Translations under genes and position numbers: made by a program
Assembly: GCF_005930355.1 (NCBI RefSeq)
Contig: NZ_VDBO01000005.1
Span: forward strand, 1 to 64,000
Direction: 5' to 3'
Source of the DNA: Paenibacillus sinopodophylli
GTDB taxonomy: Bacteria > Bacillota > Bacilli > Paenibacillales > Paenibacillaceae
DNA: 64,000 bases
Notes under the pieces: model-generated
The model's input: only the letters and a program-made list of their open reading frames with translations
The model's database searches: none
What the model was told of the DNA's origin: nothing
In this document: one piece after another, positions 45,702-54,974 of the stretch
Layout of the letters: every line of letters begins with the position of its first letter
Numbering within the stretch: position 1 is the stretch's first letter

Positions 45702-48700
45702 ATGATGAAGCGCGGTTTTTATTTATTCACGGTATTGTGCATGCTAGCGGGATTACTTCCCTCGTATGCTTCAGCCGCGAACGCTAATGCGTTTCTAAGC
45801 GGATTGACGATGTCCGGCGGAACGGCTTACGAGGATAAGTCGGACGCGTTATTTTTGAGTTACTACGCAGACGTGGCGAACGATGTGAGTGAAATCACGG
45901 TTACGCCTACGGCGCAGGACAGCAAAGCGACAATTCAGGTAAACGCTAAGGATGTGGACAGCGGCAGCGCTTCGGAGGCGATCGCCCTGGATGTTGGCGT
46001 TAATACAATTGCAATTCTGGTCAAGGCGGAAGACGGTGCGCAGAGAAACCACACCTTGACGGTAATCCGTGCGGGGCTTCCGGGCAGCGACGCGAAGCTG
46101 AGCTTTTTGAACGTAACTACGGAAGACAAGAGACCGTTTGGTTTAGGATTCAACTCGAGTTTGCCTAATTACGACATAGGCTCCGTTACCGACATGGGCA
46201 GGCTTCTTGTGAAGCCGGATTTGTCGGATATCGCGGCCACGGTGACGATAAACGGAATACCGGCGGCAAGCGGCAAGGATAATTCCGTCGATCTGAGCTT
46301 GGGTACGAACACGATTACGGTGAAGGTGACGGCCCAAGACGGCACGACAACGAGAATCTACACGGTTAAGGTCAAACGATTGGCCGCTTCGGATGCTTAT
46401 TTAAACGCTTTGACAATATCTAGCGGCACGATTGCGAGGGATTCGACGGACAATTCGAAATTCGCGGCAAGCGTAACGAGCGGCGTGGGCAGTATTTCGG
46501 TTACGCCGACGACGCGAAGTGAATTTGCAACAATCAAGGTAGACGGAGAAGCGTCGCCAAACGGCGGAGCATCGAGACCGATTGCTCTGAATGTGGGAAG
46601 CAATACGATTGCGATTATGGTAACAGCGGAAGACGGAACGACGCAGGGATCCTACACGTTGACAGTAACGAGGCCGGCAGCTGCGGTAACCTTCAATTCG
46701 CAGGGAGGCAGTCCGGTCGCGGGCTTGACGGACGTCATGCCGGGCACCACGATTAGCGAGCCGATTACGACCCGTGAGGGCCACTCTTTCTTGGGGTGGT
46801 ATGCCGATTCGAGTTACAGCAAAAAATGGCATTTCGACACGGATATAGTTGAATCGGACCTCACGCTGTACGCGAAGTGGGTTCAAGCCTACACAATCGT
46901 CTTCGAAGCGCAGGGTGGCAGCGGCACGATCGCATATCTAACCGGCGTCACGAAAGGACCAATCAGCGCTCCGGTTTCTCCGGTCAGAGAGGGCTACACC
47001 TTCGCGGGCTGGTACAGCGAAGCGAGCTATGTAACGCCATGGTACTTCGAGACGGATATTGTGAACAAGAGTATGACGCTGTATGCAAAGTGGACGGAGG
47101 GCCAGAGTTACACCGTATCCTTCGATTCGCAGGGAGGCCCTGCGTTTGCGAGCTTGACGGGCGTCGGCCCCGGGGAGAAGATTCGCATTCCCCTTCTAAC
47201 TCGGGAGGGCCACTATCTCGAAGGCTGGTATAAAGAACCGAGCTATGCGACACAATGGAATTTTGCTGCGGATACGGTAAATGCCGACACCACGCTCTAT
47301 GGAAAGTGGGTAGCGGTGTACACGGTCACCTTCGACACGCAAGGAGGCAGTGCTGTTCCGGACAAGTTGACCTATTCGGGAACGATTCCGACTCCGGCAA
47401 CCCCGACCAAATCGGGGTACATCTTCACGGGGTGGTATAAGGATGCAAGCCTGACGACGGAGTGGAACTTTTCGGCCGATCCGGTGAACAAAGATATGAC
47501 GTTGTATGCGGGTTGGTTCTCTGAGCCGGGCTACACGGTTACTTTCGACGTGCGCGGAGGCATCGAAGTGGACAGCATTACTGGTCTATATCCGGGAGCC
47601 AAGATCCCGATGCCGGCAGGCCCTTATAAAGAGGGTGAGTACGAATTCGACGGCTGGTACAAGGAAGCAAGTCTTGAGACGCCGTGGAACGTGGAGACCG
47701 ATACGCTCAGCGGCGATACGACATTGTATGCGAAGTGGAAGGATAGCACGTATTCGGTCACATTCGAAATAGGAAGCGGCTACTTTGAAGGTGATCTCGA
47801 GACCCGATTGCTCCATGTAAGCCGCGGAGCGAAAATCGCGAAGCCCCCGAATCCGATTAGTAGATCCAAAGGGATTTATTTCAACGGCTGGTATAAGGAA
47901 GCGAGCCTTGAAACACTATGGGATTTCGATACCGATACGGTGATGGGTTTTACTTCTATATACGCGAAGTGGACGAGAATGTTTGAAGTCACTTACATCT
48001 CGGAATACGGCGGATACTCGAACACATATAAAGTTTTTGCAGGCTCGAAGCTCGAAAAGCCGGCTGATCTGACGTTTGAGCACTATACCTTCAAGGGCTG
48101 GCATATCCGTGGAGGGAAAATGTGGAACTTTGATACCGATACGGTGAGCGATGATCTCTCCCTCTTTGACGAATGGGAGCTCAACAAATACACAGTAACG
48201 TTCGATTATCAGGATGGCAGAGCCGGCATCCCCGTGTTAGTAAGCTATGGAGATGTTACTGCCCAGCCGTACGTACCGGAGAAAGACGGGTACACGTTTG
48301 AAGGCTGGTACAACGACACAAGTTATGCAACGCCATGGGACCCTAGGTTCAATGCGGTACTGGGAAATATGACGCTGTATGCGAAATGGGCGGCTATTTC
48401 GGCAGTGACGTACACGGTGACATACGACACGCAAGGAGGCAGCGCGGTAGCGGCAGCAACTGGAGTAAGCTCCGGAGCGAAAATCGCGAAGCCGACGGAC
48501 CCGACGAGAGTGGGGCATACGTTCGAGGGCTGGTACGGTGAAGCAAGCTATACGACGCTATGGAGCTTCGGCATGGATACGGTGAGCGGCAATATGACGC
48601 TGTATGCGAAATGGACGGCTATTCCGGCAGCGACGTACACAGTGACATACGACACGCAAGGAGGCAGCGCGGTAGCGGCAGCAACTGGAGTAAGCTCCGG

Positions 48701-50720
48701 AGCGAAAATCGCGAAGCCGACGGACCCGACGAGAGTGGGGCATACGTTCGAGGGCTGGTACGGTGAAGCAAGCTATACGACGCTATGGAGCTTCGGCATG
48801 GATACGGTGAGCGGCAATATGACGCTGTATGCAAAGTGGACGGCTATTCCGGCGAGCAACAACGCGAATCTGATTGCGCTTAGCTTGTCGAATGGAAGTT
48901 TGAATCCGGCGTTTGTGTCGGACACAACGAGCTATACGGCGAGCTTGGCCAATGGTGTTAGCAGCCTGAAAGTTAAGCCGACGGCGGCGGATAGCAAGGC
49001 TGAAGTGACGGTAAACGGTAAGGCCGTGGAGAGCGGAACGGCTTCGGAAGCGATCAGCCTGAGCGTGGGAAGAAACACGATTACGGTGGCAGTGACTGCG
49101 CAGGATGGCACGACAACAAGAACATATAAACTGATCGTGCAAAGAGCGGCAGTCTCGATGGTTAATTCTGCAACACCGATACTGGTAACGCCAGGCATAC
49201 CCGTATCTATTGAAGTTCCCTTAGGCATAACGGATGCCAATGTTGCCGTCTCTCCGGTACCGGTGGGATCAAACAAAGAAGCGACTCTGCCACTAGTAGA
49301 CGTGAAAGTGGCTACTTCATTGGGCAATGTGAGCGTAGCAATTCCGGAAGGAACGAAAATTACGGCTCCCGCGAGCTGGGACGGGATAATAAAACTACCG
49401 GTCGTACTGAGCGCTAGCAGCGTATTGGTTAATAATGCCGAAGTAAACGCCGTCATTGAAGTAGGTTCCTCGGACGTATCATTGACCTTCGATCATGCGG
49501 TGCGTTTATTAATCCCGAACATGGGGGGGAAATCGGTCGGGTTTGTAATCGGTGGCATGTTTACGCCGATCACAGGCACGATTTCGGAGGACACCCAAGC
49601 TGCGGCAGACAGTGAAATAGCAGCCGGAGGCGAAGCTAAAATCACCGTTGGCAGCGACATTGTCATTTGGACGAAACACTTCACGAAATTTGTGGCCTAT
49701 ACACCAGTTACGATTACACCGGATACACCTCCTACTGCTGGCAATGATGGAGGCAGCACACCATCCGATCGTTTTACGGTTGGCGCATTCTTCAGTGCCG
49801 AGTTCACTCTAGGCGACGTTAAGTTTTCAATTCCGGAAGGGGCTACGGACAAAACCATTCAAGTAACCGTGGACAAAGTGGCCGATATCTCAAAATTGCC
49901 TAAAAATGTTTCCCTTCAAAGGATTGGGGATGTTTACGAAGTAAAGAAAAACAGCGATGGAGAATTTATAAAGCCAGTTACGATAGGACTTACTTTTGAC
50001 AAGTCAAAGGTAGACTTCAACAAGAATGAAGCAGCAGTCTATTGGCTAAATGAACAAACGAACAAATGGGTGGTACTGGACAATGCGAAGGTGGATCAAG
50101 CGAGCGCCACTGTATCCGGTTCTGTCACCCATTTCGGGAAGTTTGCCGTTCTCGTTTCGGAACGAGTTCAGATCCCCTCACCGTCGACAAGCGAAACAAT
50201 CTTGACCGATATTAAGGGCCACTGGGCAGAAGCTAATATTCGAGATTTAGTTCAAACAGGGGCAATCAACGGATACACGGATAGGACCTTTAAACCAAAT
50301 GACTCTATTACAAGAGCTGAGTTCGTCTCCATCTTGGTAAAGGCTCTCCGGTTGACAGCGCCGGATGGCAGCGCCTTTGACGATACAACAGACCATTGGG
50401 CTAAGGATTTGATTGGTACGGCCGCAGCTTTGGGTATTGTTTCCGGTTTTGAAGATCATACCTTCCGTCCGAACGATCTGATTACTCGTGAGCAAATGGC
50501 GGTGATGGTAGTCCGCGCGTTGAAGCTGGATGTTTCAAGTAAGCCCGTCAGCTTTTTGGACAATTCGGATGTTTCCAGTTGGGCAACGGAAGCTATAGCT
50601 GCTGCAGCCGAAAACGGGTTAATTAACGGTTATGAGGATGGTACTTTTAGGGCGAAAATCAATACCACTCGTGCAGAGGCTGCTGTCGTCATTCTTAAAG
50701 CGATAGCTCTTCATAAATAA
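45702..50720 (+). CDS. Giant SLH-anchored Listeria-Bacteroides-repeat surface protein
   Basis: 1672 residues. Signal peptide about 1-25; three cadherin-like beta domains (about 28-325, each closing with AEDGxxxxxxLTV or AQDGTTTRIYTV); about eleven Listeria-Bacteroides repeats (about 326-1048) with GGSAV, GYTFxGWY and TLYAKW; another cadherin-like domain (about 1050-1148). A beta stalk then leads to a ZU5-like domain (about 1365-1490; FSIPEGATDK, GKFAVLVS), and three SLH motifs (about 1500-1672; IKGHWAEANI, TTDHWAKDLI, DVSSWATEAI) close it. It resembles internalin-type adhesin stalks. RBS AGAGGAG at 45683-45689. Preceded by a MalT-like regulator, possibly its activator. Confidence 0.9.
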   Translation: MMKRGFYLFTVLCMLAGLLPSYASAANANAFLSGLTMSGGTAYEDKSDALFLSYYADVANDVSEITVTPTAQDSKATIQVNAKDVDSGSASEAIALDVGVNTIAILVKAEDGAQRNHTLTVIRAGLPGSDAKLSFLNVTTEDKRPFGLGFNSSLPNYDIGSVTDMGRLLVKPDLSDIAATVTINGIPAASGKDNSVDLSLGTNTITVKVTAQDGTTTRIYTVKVKRLAASDAYLNALTISSGTIARDSTDNSKFAASVTSGVGSISVTPTTRSEFATIKVDGEASPNGGASRPIALNVGSNTIAIMVTAEDGTTQGSYTLTVTRPAAAVTFNSQGGSPVAGLTDVMPGTTISEPITTREGHSFLGWYADSSYSKKWHFDTDIVESDLTLYAKWVQAYTIVFEAQGGSGTIAYLTGVTKGPISAPVSPVREGYTFAGWYSEASYVTPWYFETDIVNKSMTLYAKWTEGQSYTVSFDSQGGPAFASLTGVGPGEKIRIPLLTREGHYLEGWYKEPSYATQWNFAADTVNADTTLYGKWVAVYTVTFDTQGGSAVPDKLTYSGTIPTPATPTKSGYIFTGWYKDASLTTEWNFSADPVNKDMTLYAGWFSEPGYTVTFDVRGGIEVDSITGLYPGAKIPMPAGPYKEGEYEFDGWYKEASLETPWNVETDTLSGDTTLYAKWKDSTYSVTFEIGSGYFEGDLETRLLHVSRGAKIAKPPNPISRSKGIYFNGWYKEASLETLWDFDTDTVMGFTSIYAKWTRMFEVTYISEYGGYSNTYKVFAGSKLEKPADLTFEHYTFKGWHIRGGKMWNFDTDTVSDDLSLFDEWELNKYTVTFDYQDGRAGIPVLVSYGDVTAQPYVPEKDGYTFEGWYNDTSYATPWDPRFNAVLGNMTLYAKWAAISAVTYTVTYDTQGGSAVAAATGVSSGAKIAKPTDPTRVGHTFEGWYGEASYTTLWSFGMDTVSGNMTLYAKWTAIPAATYTVTYDTQGGSAVAAATGVSSGAKIAKPTDPTRVGHTFEGWYGEASYTTLWSFGMDTVSGNMTLYAKWTAIPASNNANLIALSLSNGSLNPAFVSDTTSYTASLANGVSSLKVKPTAADSKAEVTVNGKAVESGTASEAISLSVGRNTITVAVTAQDGTTTRTYKLIVQRAAVSMVNSATPILVTPGIPVSIEVPLGITDANVAVSPVPVGSNKEATLPLVDVKVATSLGNVSVAIPEGTKITAPASWDGIIKLPVVLSASSVLVNNAEVNAVIEVGSSDVSLTFDHAVRLLIPNMGGKSVGFVIGGMFTPITGTISEDTQAAADSEIAAGGEAKITVGSDIVIWTKHFTKFVAYTPVTITPDTPPTAGNDGGSTPSDRFTVGAFFSAEFTLGDVKFSIPEGATDKTIQVTVDKVADISKLPKNVSLQRIGDVYEVKKNSDGEFIKPVTIGLTFDKSKVDFNKNEAAVYWLNEQTNKWVVLDNAKVDQASATVSGSVTHFGKFAVLVSERVQIPSPSTSETILTDIKGHWAEANIRDLVQTGAINGYTDRTFKPNDSITRAEFVSILVKALRLTAPDGSAFDDTTDHWAKDLIGTAAALGIVSGFEDHTFRPNDLITREQMAVMVVRALKLDVSSKPVSFLDNSDVSSWATEAIAAAAENGLINGYEDGTFRAKINTTRAEAAVVILKAIALHK
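48409..48858 (+). repeat. 225-bp tandem duplication in the adhesin-like gene
   Basis: Two adjacent units of 75 codons, starting at 48409 and 48634, are almost identical (differences such as ACGGTG/ACAGTG). Neighbouring repeats are much more diverged, so the duplication is recent and could vary in copy number. Confidence 0.88.
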
Positions 50721-50732
50721 GGTAAAAGAATG

Positions 50733-50757
50733 GCACCCGATTGGGTGCTTTTCTATT
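50733..50757 (+). terminator. Terminator of the giant adhesin-like gene
   Basis: GCACCC, loop GATT, GGGTGC, then TTTTCTATTT. Confidence 0.88.
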
Positions 50758-50839
50758 TCACCGAAAGGCGGGTTCAAGGGAGCTCGTTAACCTTAAATGG
50801 ATAATGATATTATAATCTTATCTAGCGCGCCAGCATAGC

Positions 50840-51331
50840 ATGCAACATTTTCCGCAAGGGATGGGATGGATACAAATCGATTACTCGGGCGTCATCACGC
50901 AACTATTTCCCGTGAGATCAAAAGATCTTGCTTTGAAGAATCGTATAAATCATTGCCACAAAAAGCTTATCTGCAGCGTAGAGCTGCCAGCACACCGATC
51001 GGTAAGTTCACTACGGAGCGCACAAGCGCGGCTCTTTCCTCGACTCGAAACAACGGTATCTAACTCCCAATGGCCAAAGGTTTCCCGTTTGCGAACCTCG
51101 TTGGCTAATAGGGGTTCCGACGAGGAATCGACCTCGTGTTTCCAGTGGGGTTCCAATGAAAACGGCAATGGTCTCCTGCGGGAATTCTTCCCCAAGGGAC
51201 ACGACTTTGCAGAGGTCACGGATGAAGAATTGGCTGGAGCCGTTCGTATTATTAACAATCGTCCTCGAAAATGTCTAGTTTGGAAGACCGCTCACGAAAC
51301 TTTCATGGCCGAAGTGTCGCACTTAGCTTGA
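50840..51331 (+). mobile_element. IS30-family transposase remnant with an inverted middle
   Basis: Plus-strand N-terminal part: GRHHATISREIKR and QKAYLQRRAASTPIGKFTTE (about 50881-51020). Plus-strand C-terminal part: GSNENGNGLLREFFPKGHDF and NNRPRKCLVWKTAHE (about 51147-51330). Between them the DDE-domain segment RKRETFGHWELDTVVSSRGK reads on the minus strand (about 51019-51140). The element cannot encode a transposase as it stands. Confidence 0.75.
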
Positions 51332-51344
51332 CAAACCGTCGCTC

Positions 51345-51361
51345 GAAGTCAACACGGAGTC
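51345..51361. repeat. GAAGTCAACACGGAGTC repeat, copy 2
   Basis: Identical to 30197-30213 and located 14 bases after the IS30-type reading frame, hence likely near that element's right end. From here to 51620 no gene is recognised. GTCAAC and ATCAAC words recur near 51533-51580 and 54870-54930. Confidence 0.6.
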
Positions 51362-51655
51362 GATTCTCGCTCTCTGAAAATACTTTCATGAAGCTTCGGA
51401 CCGAGCATCTGCTCATATGTTTCCCGTTAAACCATACAGAACCCACGTTTATCGCTTCTCTAACTTTGTACGTACAAGAAGAAAGGCAGGTATCCCTCCT
51501 CTTTTGAGTGGCTAACCGGCCCTATTTTTAAAAGTCAACAAAAAATGAAAATGTACGAATTATTCAACCGGAAATCAACATAAATTGTCGATTTATGTCG
51601 AACGCTTGTTCGAAAAAAGTCTTTTATTGAATTGATAAATATGGTATATTTCTTT

Positions 51656-51682
51656 TTAGCACTCATGGATGGTGAGTGCTAA
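51656..51682. promoter_or_regulatory. CIRCE operator (HrcA site)
   Basis: TTAGCACTC, nine bases, GAGTGCTAA: an exact match to the CIRCE consensus bound by the heat-shock repressor HrcA. A -10-like TATATT (51645-51650) lies just upstream and the defence operon start 27 bases downstream, the canonical placement over the transcription start. CIRCE normally controls dnaK and groESL; no chaperone gene is near here. Confidence 0.93.
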
Positions 51683-51708
51683 AAAAATTAAGGTGAGTGA
51701 TAGGTGTA

Positions 51709-52347
51709 ATGCATGAATATTCTGTAATAGGGCACCCAAGAAAGACAATAATACTTATACTTGCTCTCGTATCAGGAGCTATTAGTAAAGGTGTTACATA
51801 CTTACTTGAAACATGGATAGTACAGTTAAATATTGTGGTTAGCTTCACTATTAGTACATTTACCGTTTTTGCATTAATGTATTTTCTTTTTAATCACTTT
51901 ATATGGAAGTGGAAGGTTTTCTCTAAATTCCTTCACTTTCCTAATTTGAATGGGGAATGGGAGTGTATTGGTTTAAGCAACAATATTAAACAACAAAAAC
52001 AATATCATTGGAATGGTACAGTGGTGATCAAACAGACGTGGGATAAGATGCTGGTTTCTATAAAGACAGGTACATCAACCTCCCAATCTATGAGTCTAAC
52101 TGGAGGTATAAAGCATTTCCCAGGATTGGGGTATAAAATGTCTTATCACTACGAAAATACTCCAAATGTTTCTGAAGTGGAACTAAAAAAACATGAAGGT
52201 TTTTGTATTCTTACATTCGATGAGAAGAAAATAAGTGCAACAGGTTGTTACTTTAACAATATTAAAGATAGAGCGACTTATGGGGAAATGAATTTGAGAA
52301 GGAGAGAAGAAAATGGCGAAGTACGATTACTCAAAGAGGCTAGATAG
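51709..52347 (+). CDS. CBASS effector, Cap15-like two-TM beta-barrel protein
   Basis: 212 residues. Two N-terminal membrane helices (about 12-32 and 40-62) are followed by a cytoplasmic beta-rich domain beginning FPNLNGEWECIG, as in the SMODS-associated 2TM-beta (S_2TMbeta/Cap15) family. Known members oligomerise on binding a cyclic nucleotide and disrupt the inner membrane, stopping phage growth. An upstream in-frame GTG (51697) is possible, but ATG 51709 has better spacing from AGGTG. Its end overlaps the CD-NTase start by 35 bases. The genes are AT-rich relative to the SLH genes around them, suggesting transfer. Confidence 0.82.
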   Translation: MHEYSVIGHPRKTIILILALVSGAISKGVTYLLETWIVQLNIVVSFTISTFTVFALMYFLFNHFIWKWKVFSKFLHFPNLNGEWECIGLSNNIKQQKQYHWNGTVVIKQTWDKMLVSIKTGTSTSQSMSLTGGIKHFPGLGYKMSYHYENTPNVSEVELKKHEGFCILTFDEKKISATGCYFNNIKDRATYGEMNLRRREENGEVRLLKEAR

Positions 52348-53365
52348 CCTAAAGAAGAGAAGACAAGGCGATGAGTTGGTAAAAAAGTCGATTACAGGAA
52401 AATATGAAATTTTAACAGAATCGTACGAACATCTTTCGGAAGCCTCTACAATAAAGTATGTTATTGGAGCCATGCTACCCGTTGATGCAGAATATACAAA
52501 AAACACATTTACTGAAGCGGAAAGGGTTCAAAATCATCTTCAAGGCTTAAAAGAAAAGGGATTTAATATTGAATTTAAGTACCAAGGTTCGGTAACAAAT
52601 AATACGCATATAAGAAGGCATAGTGATATCGATATATTAACACTACATCTCGGTTTTATTAACCTAGAGCCTCCTCAAAGTACAACATCACCGTATAAAG
52701 GAAATCCTGTACAAGAGTTATGCAACTTACGAGACGAAAGCTTTGGCATATTGAAAAAGGCTTTTCCAGCGGTCGATATAGATAACAGTGGCGCAAAATC
52801 AATATGTTTAAAAGGCGGTTCTTTGAAGCGCAAAGTGGATGTGGTCCCATCTAACTGGTATGACACCATATTGTATTCACAAACTAATAAAGAGTATTAC
52901 CGGGGTGTTATGATTCTTGATTATAAAGAAAAAAAACAAGTTGGGAATACACCTTTTTATCACAATAAGTTGTTAAATGATAAAGACAGTGTAACGGCGA
53001 TGAATTACAAAAAAGTTGTTAGATTGTTAAAGACTATTAAAGCAGATTCAGACCAGACAATTAACTTGAGCAGTTATGATATTGCATCACTAATATACCA
53101 TATGGGGAACAACGATTTGTTAATAGGTAAGTCACCTCTGAAACTACTTCGTAAGTCTCTTGACTACATGAAATTTGTTTATGAGAACCACGTCTACAGA
53201 AATGGTTTGTTGGTCCCTGACAAATCTAGAAGCATATTTGAGCCTAACAGAGCCACAAATAATGATTTAGGGCTACTTATTATTGAACTCGAGGGGATTT
53301 ACGAAGATTTGTTGGACGATTTGAAAATCTTGGGTAACAACTTGGACAAAGAAATTATTGCTTAG
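52313..53365 (+). CDS. CD-NTase (CBASS cyclic-oligonucleotide synthase)
   Basis: 350-residue nucleotidyltransferase of the cGAS/DncV-like (SMODS) superfamily. The catalytic motif is GSVTNNTHIRRHSDIDIL, giving the GS pair (92-93) and metal-binding D105 and D107; the third carboxylate is D176 in RKVDVVPS. The C-terminal helical lobe contains YDIASLIYHM. On phage sensing it would make a cyclic di- or trinucleotide that opens the Cap15-like effector. ATG 52313 follows AAGGAGAG. No Cap2/Cap3 or HORMA/TRIP13 genes are present, making this a minimal type I two-gene CBASS. Confidence 0.88.
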   Translation: MAKYDYSKRLDSLKKRRQGDELVKKSITGKYEILTESYEHLSEASTIKYVIGAMLPVDAEYTKNTFTEAERVQNHLQGLKEKGFNIEFKYQGSVTNNTHIRRHSDIDILTLHLGFINLEPPQSTTSPYKGNPVQELCNLRDESFGILKKAFPAVDIDNSGAKSICLKGGSLKRKVDVVPSNWYDTILYSQTNKEYYRGVMILDYKEKKQVGNTPFYHNKLLNDKDSVTAMNYKKVVRLLKTIKADSDQTINLSSYDIASLIYHMGNNDLLIGKSPLKLLRKSLDYMKFVYENHVYRNGLLVPDKSRSIFEPNRATNNDLGLLIIELEGIYEDLLDDLKILGNNLDKEIIA

Positions 53366-53373
53366 ATCTACCA

Positions 53374-53412
53374 ATAACTCAGGCGATTTTTAGTTTATAC
53401 CGCCTGAGTTAT
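53374..53412 (+). terminator. Terminator of the CBASS operon
   Basis: Perfect 12-bp stem ATAACTCAGGCG (53374-53385) with CGCCTGAGTTAT (53401-53412); A/T-rich flank follows. Confidence 0.85.
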
Positions 53413-53455
53413 AAATATTACTATTTTCATCTCTAATCTGACCGTTCTCCCATGT

Positions 53456-54799
53456 ATGCAAGCGAATGGCGGTGTTGCTGAGCAAGCTACAAAGCTACAA
53501 AAAGAACTTCGCGTCAAAGAACAAGAAGTGAAAGTACTCGCTCGTGAGCTGCAACGGAAGGAATCTGCCTTAGCGGAAACAGCTGCCTTGCTCGTGTTGC
53601 GAAAAAAGGCCCAAGCGATCTGGGGGGACCAAGAGGACGAATGATCAGTGCCTCAGATCGTCAATTAGCCGTATCACTGATTCAGGAAGCCGTAGAAGCT
53701 GGTGCAAGGGAATTCTTAGCGTGCAAAGCGCTTAAACTTACACAAAGGACTTTACAACGTTGGCGAAATCAAGACGTATGTGAGGATCAGCGACCTCATG
53801 CAAAACGACAGTCACCAGCCAACAAGCTTAGCGATTCCGAGCAACAACAAATCATTACCCTCATCCATCAACCTAAGTTTAGGAGCTTACCGCCTAGTCA
53901 GATTGTGCCAGGGTAAGTATATTGGATCAGAATCCACCTTCTATCGCGTCATGCCCCAAAACAAGTTACAGTATCATCGCGGGCAAAGTGCAAAACCAAC
54001 ATCTAAACTACCGACGAGTCATTGTGCAACAGGGCCAAATCAAGTCTGGATGTGGGATATTACCTAGCTTGCAGGCCCTGTGAAAGGCTTCTATTTCTAT
54101 CTCTATATTGTCATCGATTTATTTAGCCGAAAAATCGTGGCTGGGAAATTTGGGAGGAAGAATCCGCAGAGCATGCAAGCCAATTAATCCATAGAACCGT
54201 ACTAAGTAAGAAATGTCTGATCCGCAAAAGTCCCCTCGTGTTACATTCAGACAATGGAAGTCCCATGAAGGGCTCAAGTCTGCTAGAAATGCTGTATAGT
54301 CTTGGTATTACACCTTCTAGAAGAGTAATGACAACCCCTATGCGGAATCCATATTCCGAACATGTAAGTATCGTCCTGAATACCCCATAAACGGCTTTGA
54401 GAACATACATAAAGCTCGTGAATGGTTGCTGCGTTTTGTACATTGGTACAATGCAGAGCATTGTACCAATGGGCTTAATTTTCTGAAGCCTAACCAAAAA
54501 CACCAAGGACTAGCGAAACAGATATTTGAGAAACGACAACAGGTCTATGAAGCAGCAAAAGCCTTACATCCAACACGTTGGTGTGGAAGTACCCGCAACT
54601 GGAGTTTAGAAGAAGAAGTGTGGCTAAACCCCGAAAAAGTGAAATCTATACAAGCTGGGCAAAATGCTGTAAATTAATCGTTACTTTTTTCATGAGATCA
54701 CGACAACTATCTTGACAAACACCGAATACAGGAATCATCTCTTATGTGTCACCTAACACTCTTTTTTAAATGTGTCCTTGACTAAGGGACCAGTTCATG
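53456..54799 (+). mobile_element. IS3-family (IS150-like) element, degenerate
   Basis: OrfA C-terminus: VKVLARELQRKESALAETAA, LLVLRKKAQAIWG (53500-53640). OrfB in pieces: ISASDRQLAVSLIQEAVEAG and LTQRTLQRWR from 53641; GPNQVWMWDIT before a stop at 54065; GPVKGFYFYLYIVIDLFSRK; FVHWYNAEH and the C-terminus NWSLEEEVWLNPEK to 54677. Several frameshifts make it inactive. The right end is probably near 54799, where the strand complementary to TGAACTGGTCCCTTAGTCAA resembles IS3-family termini. The left end was not found. Confidence 0.8.
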
Positions 54800-54974
54800 G
54801 AGAGTGGCTACTGGCTCTACTTTTATTTTTAGAATGTTTACCTACCATGAACCTCGAATCTGACTCAGCAATAAAGCCAACATCTTATGCAGGTGGAAGC
54901 ATACATCAACGTAAAGTCAACAATGAATAAAATAATACACTATTAGGATTTTGATACTAGTATTGGAAGTGCAA

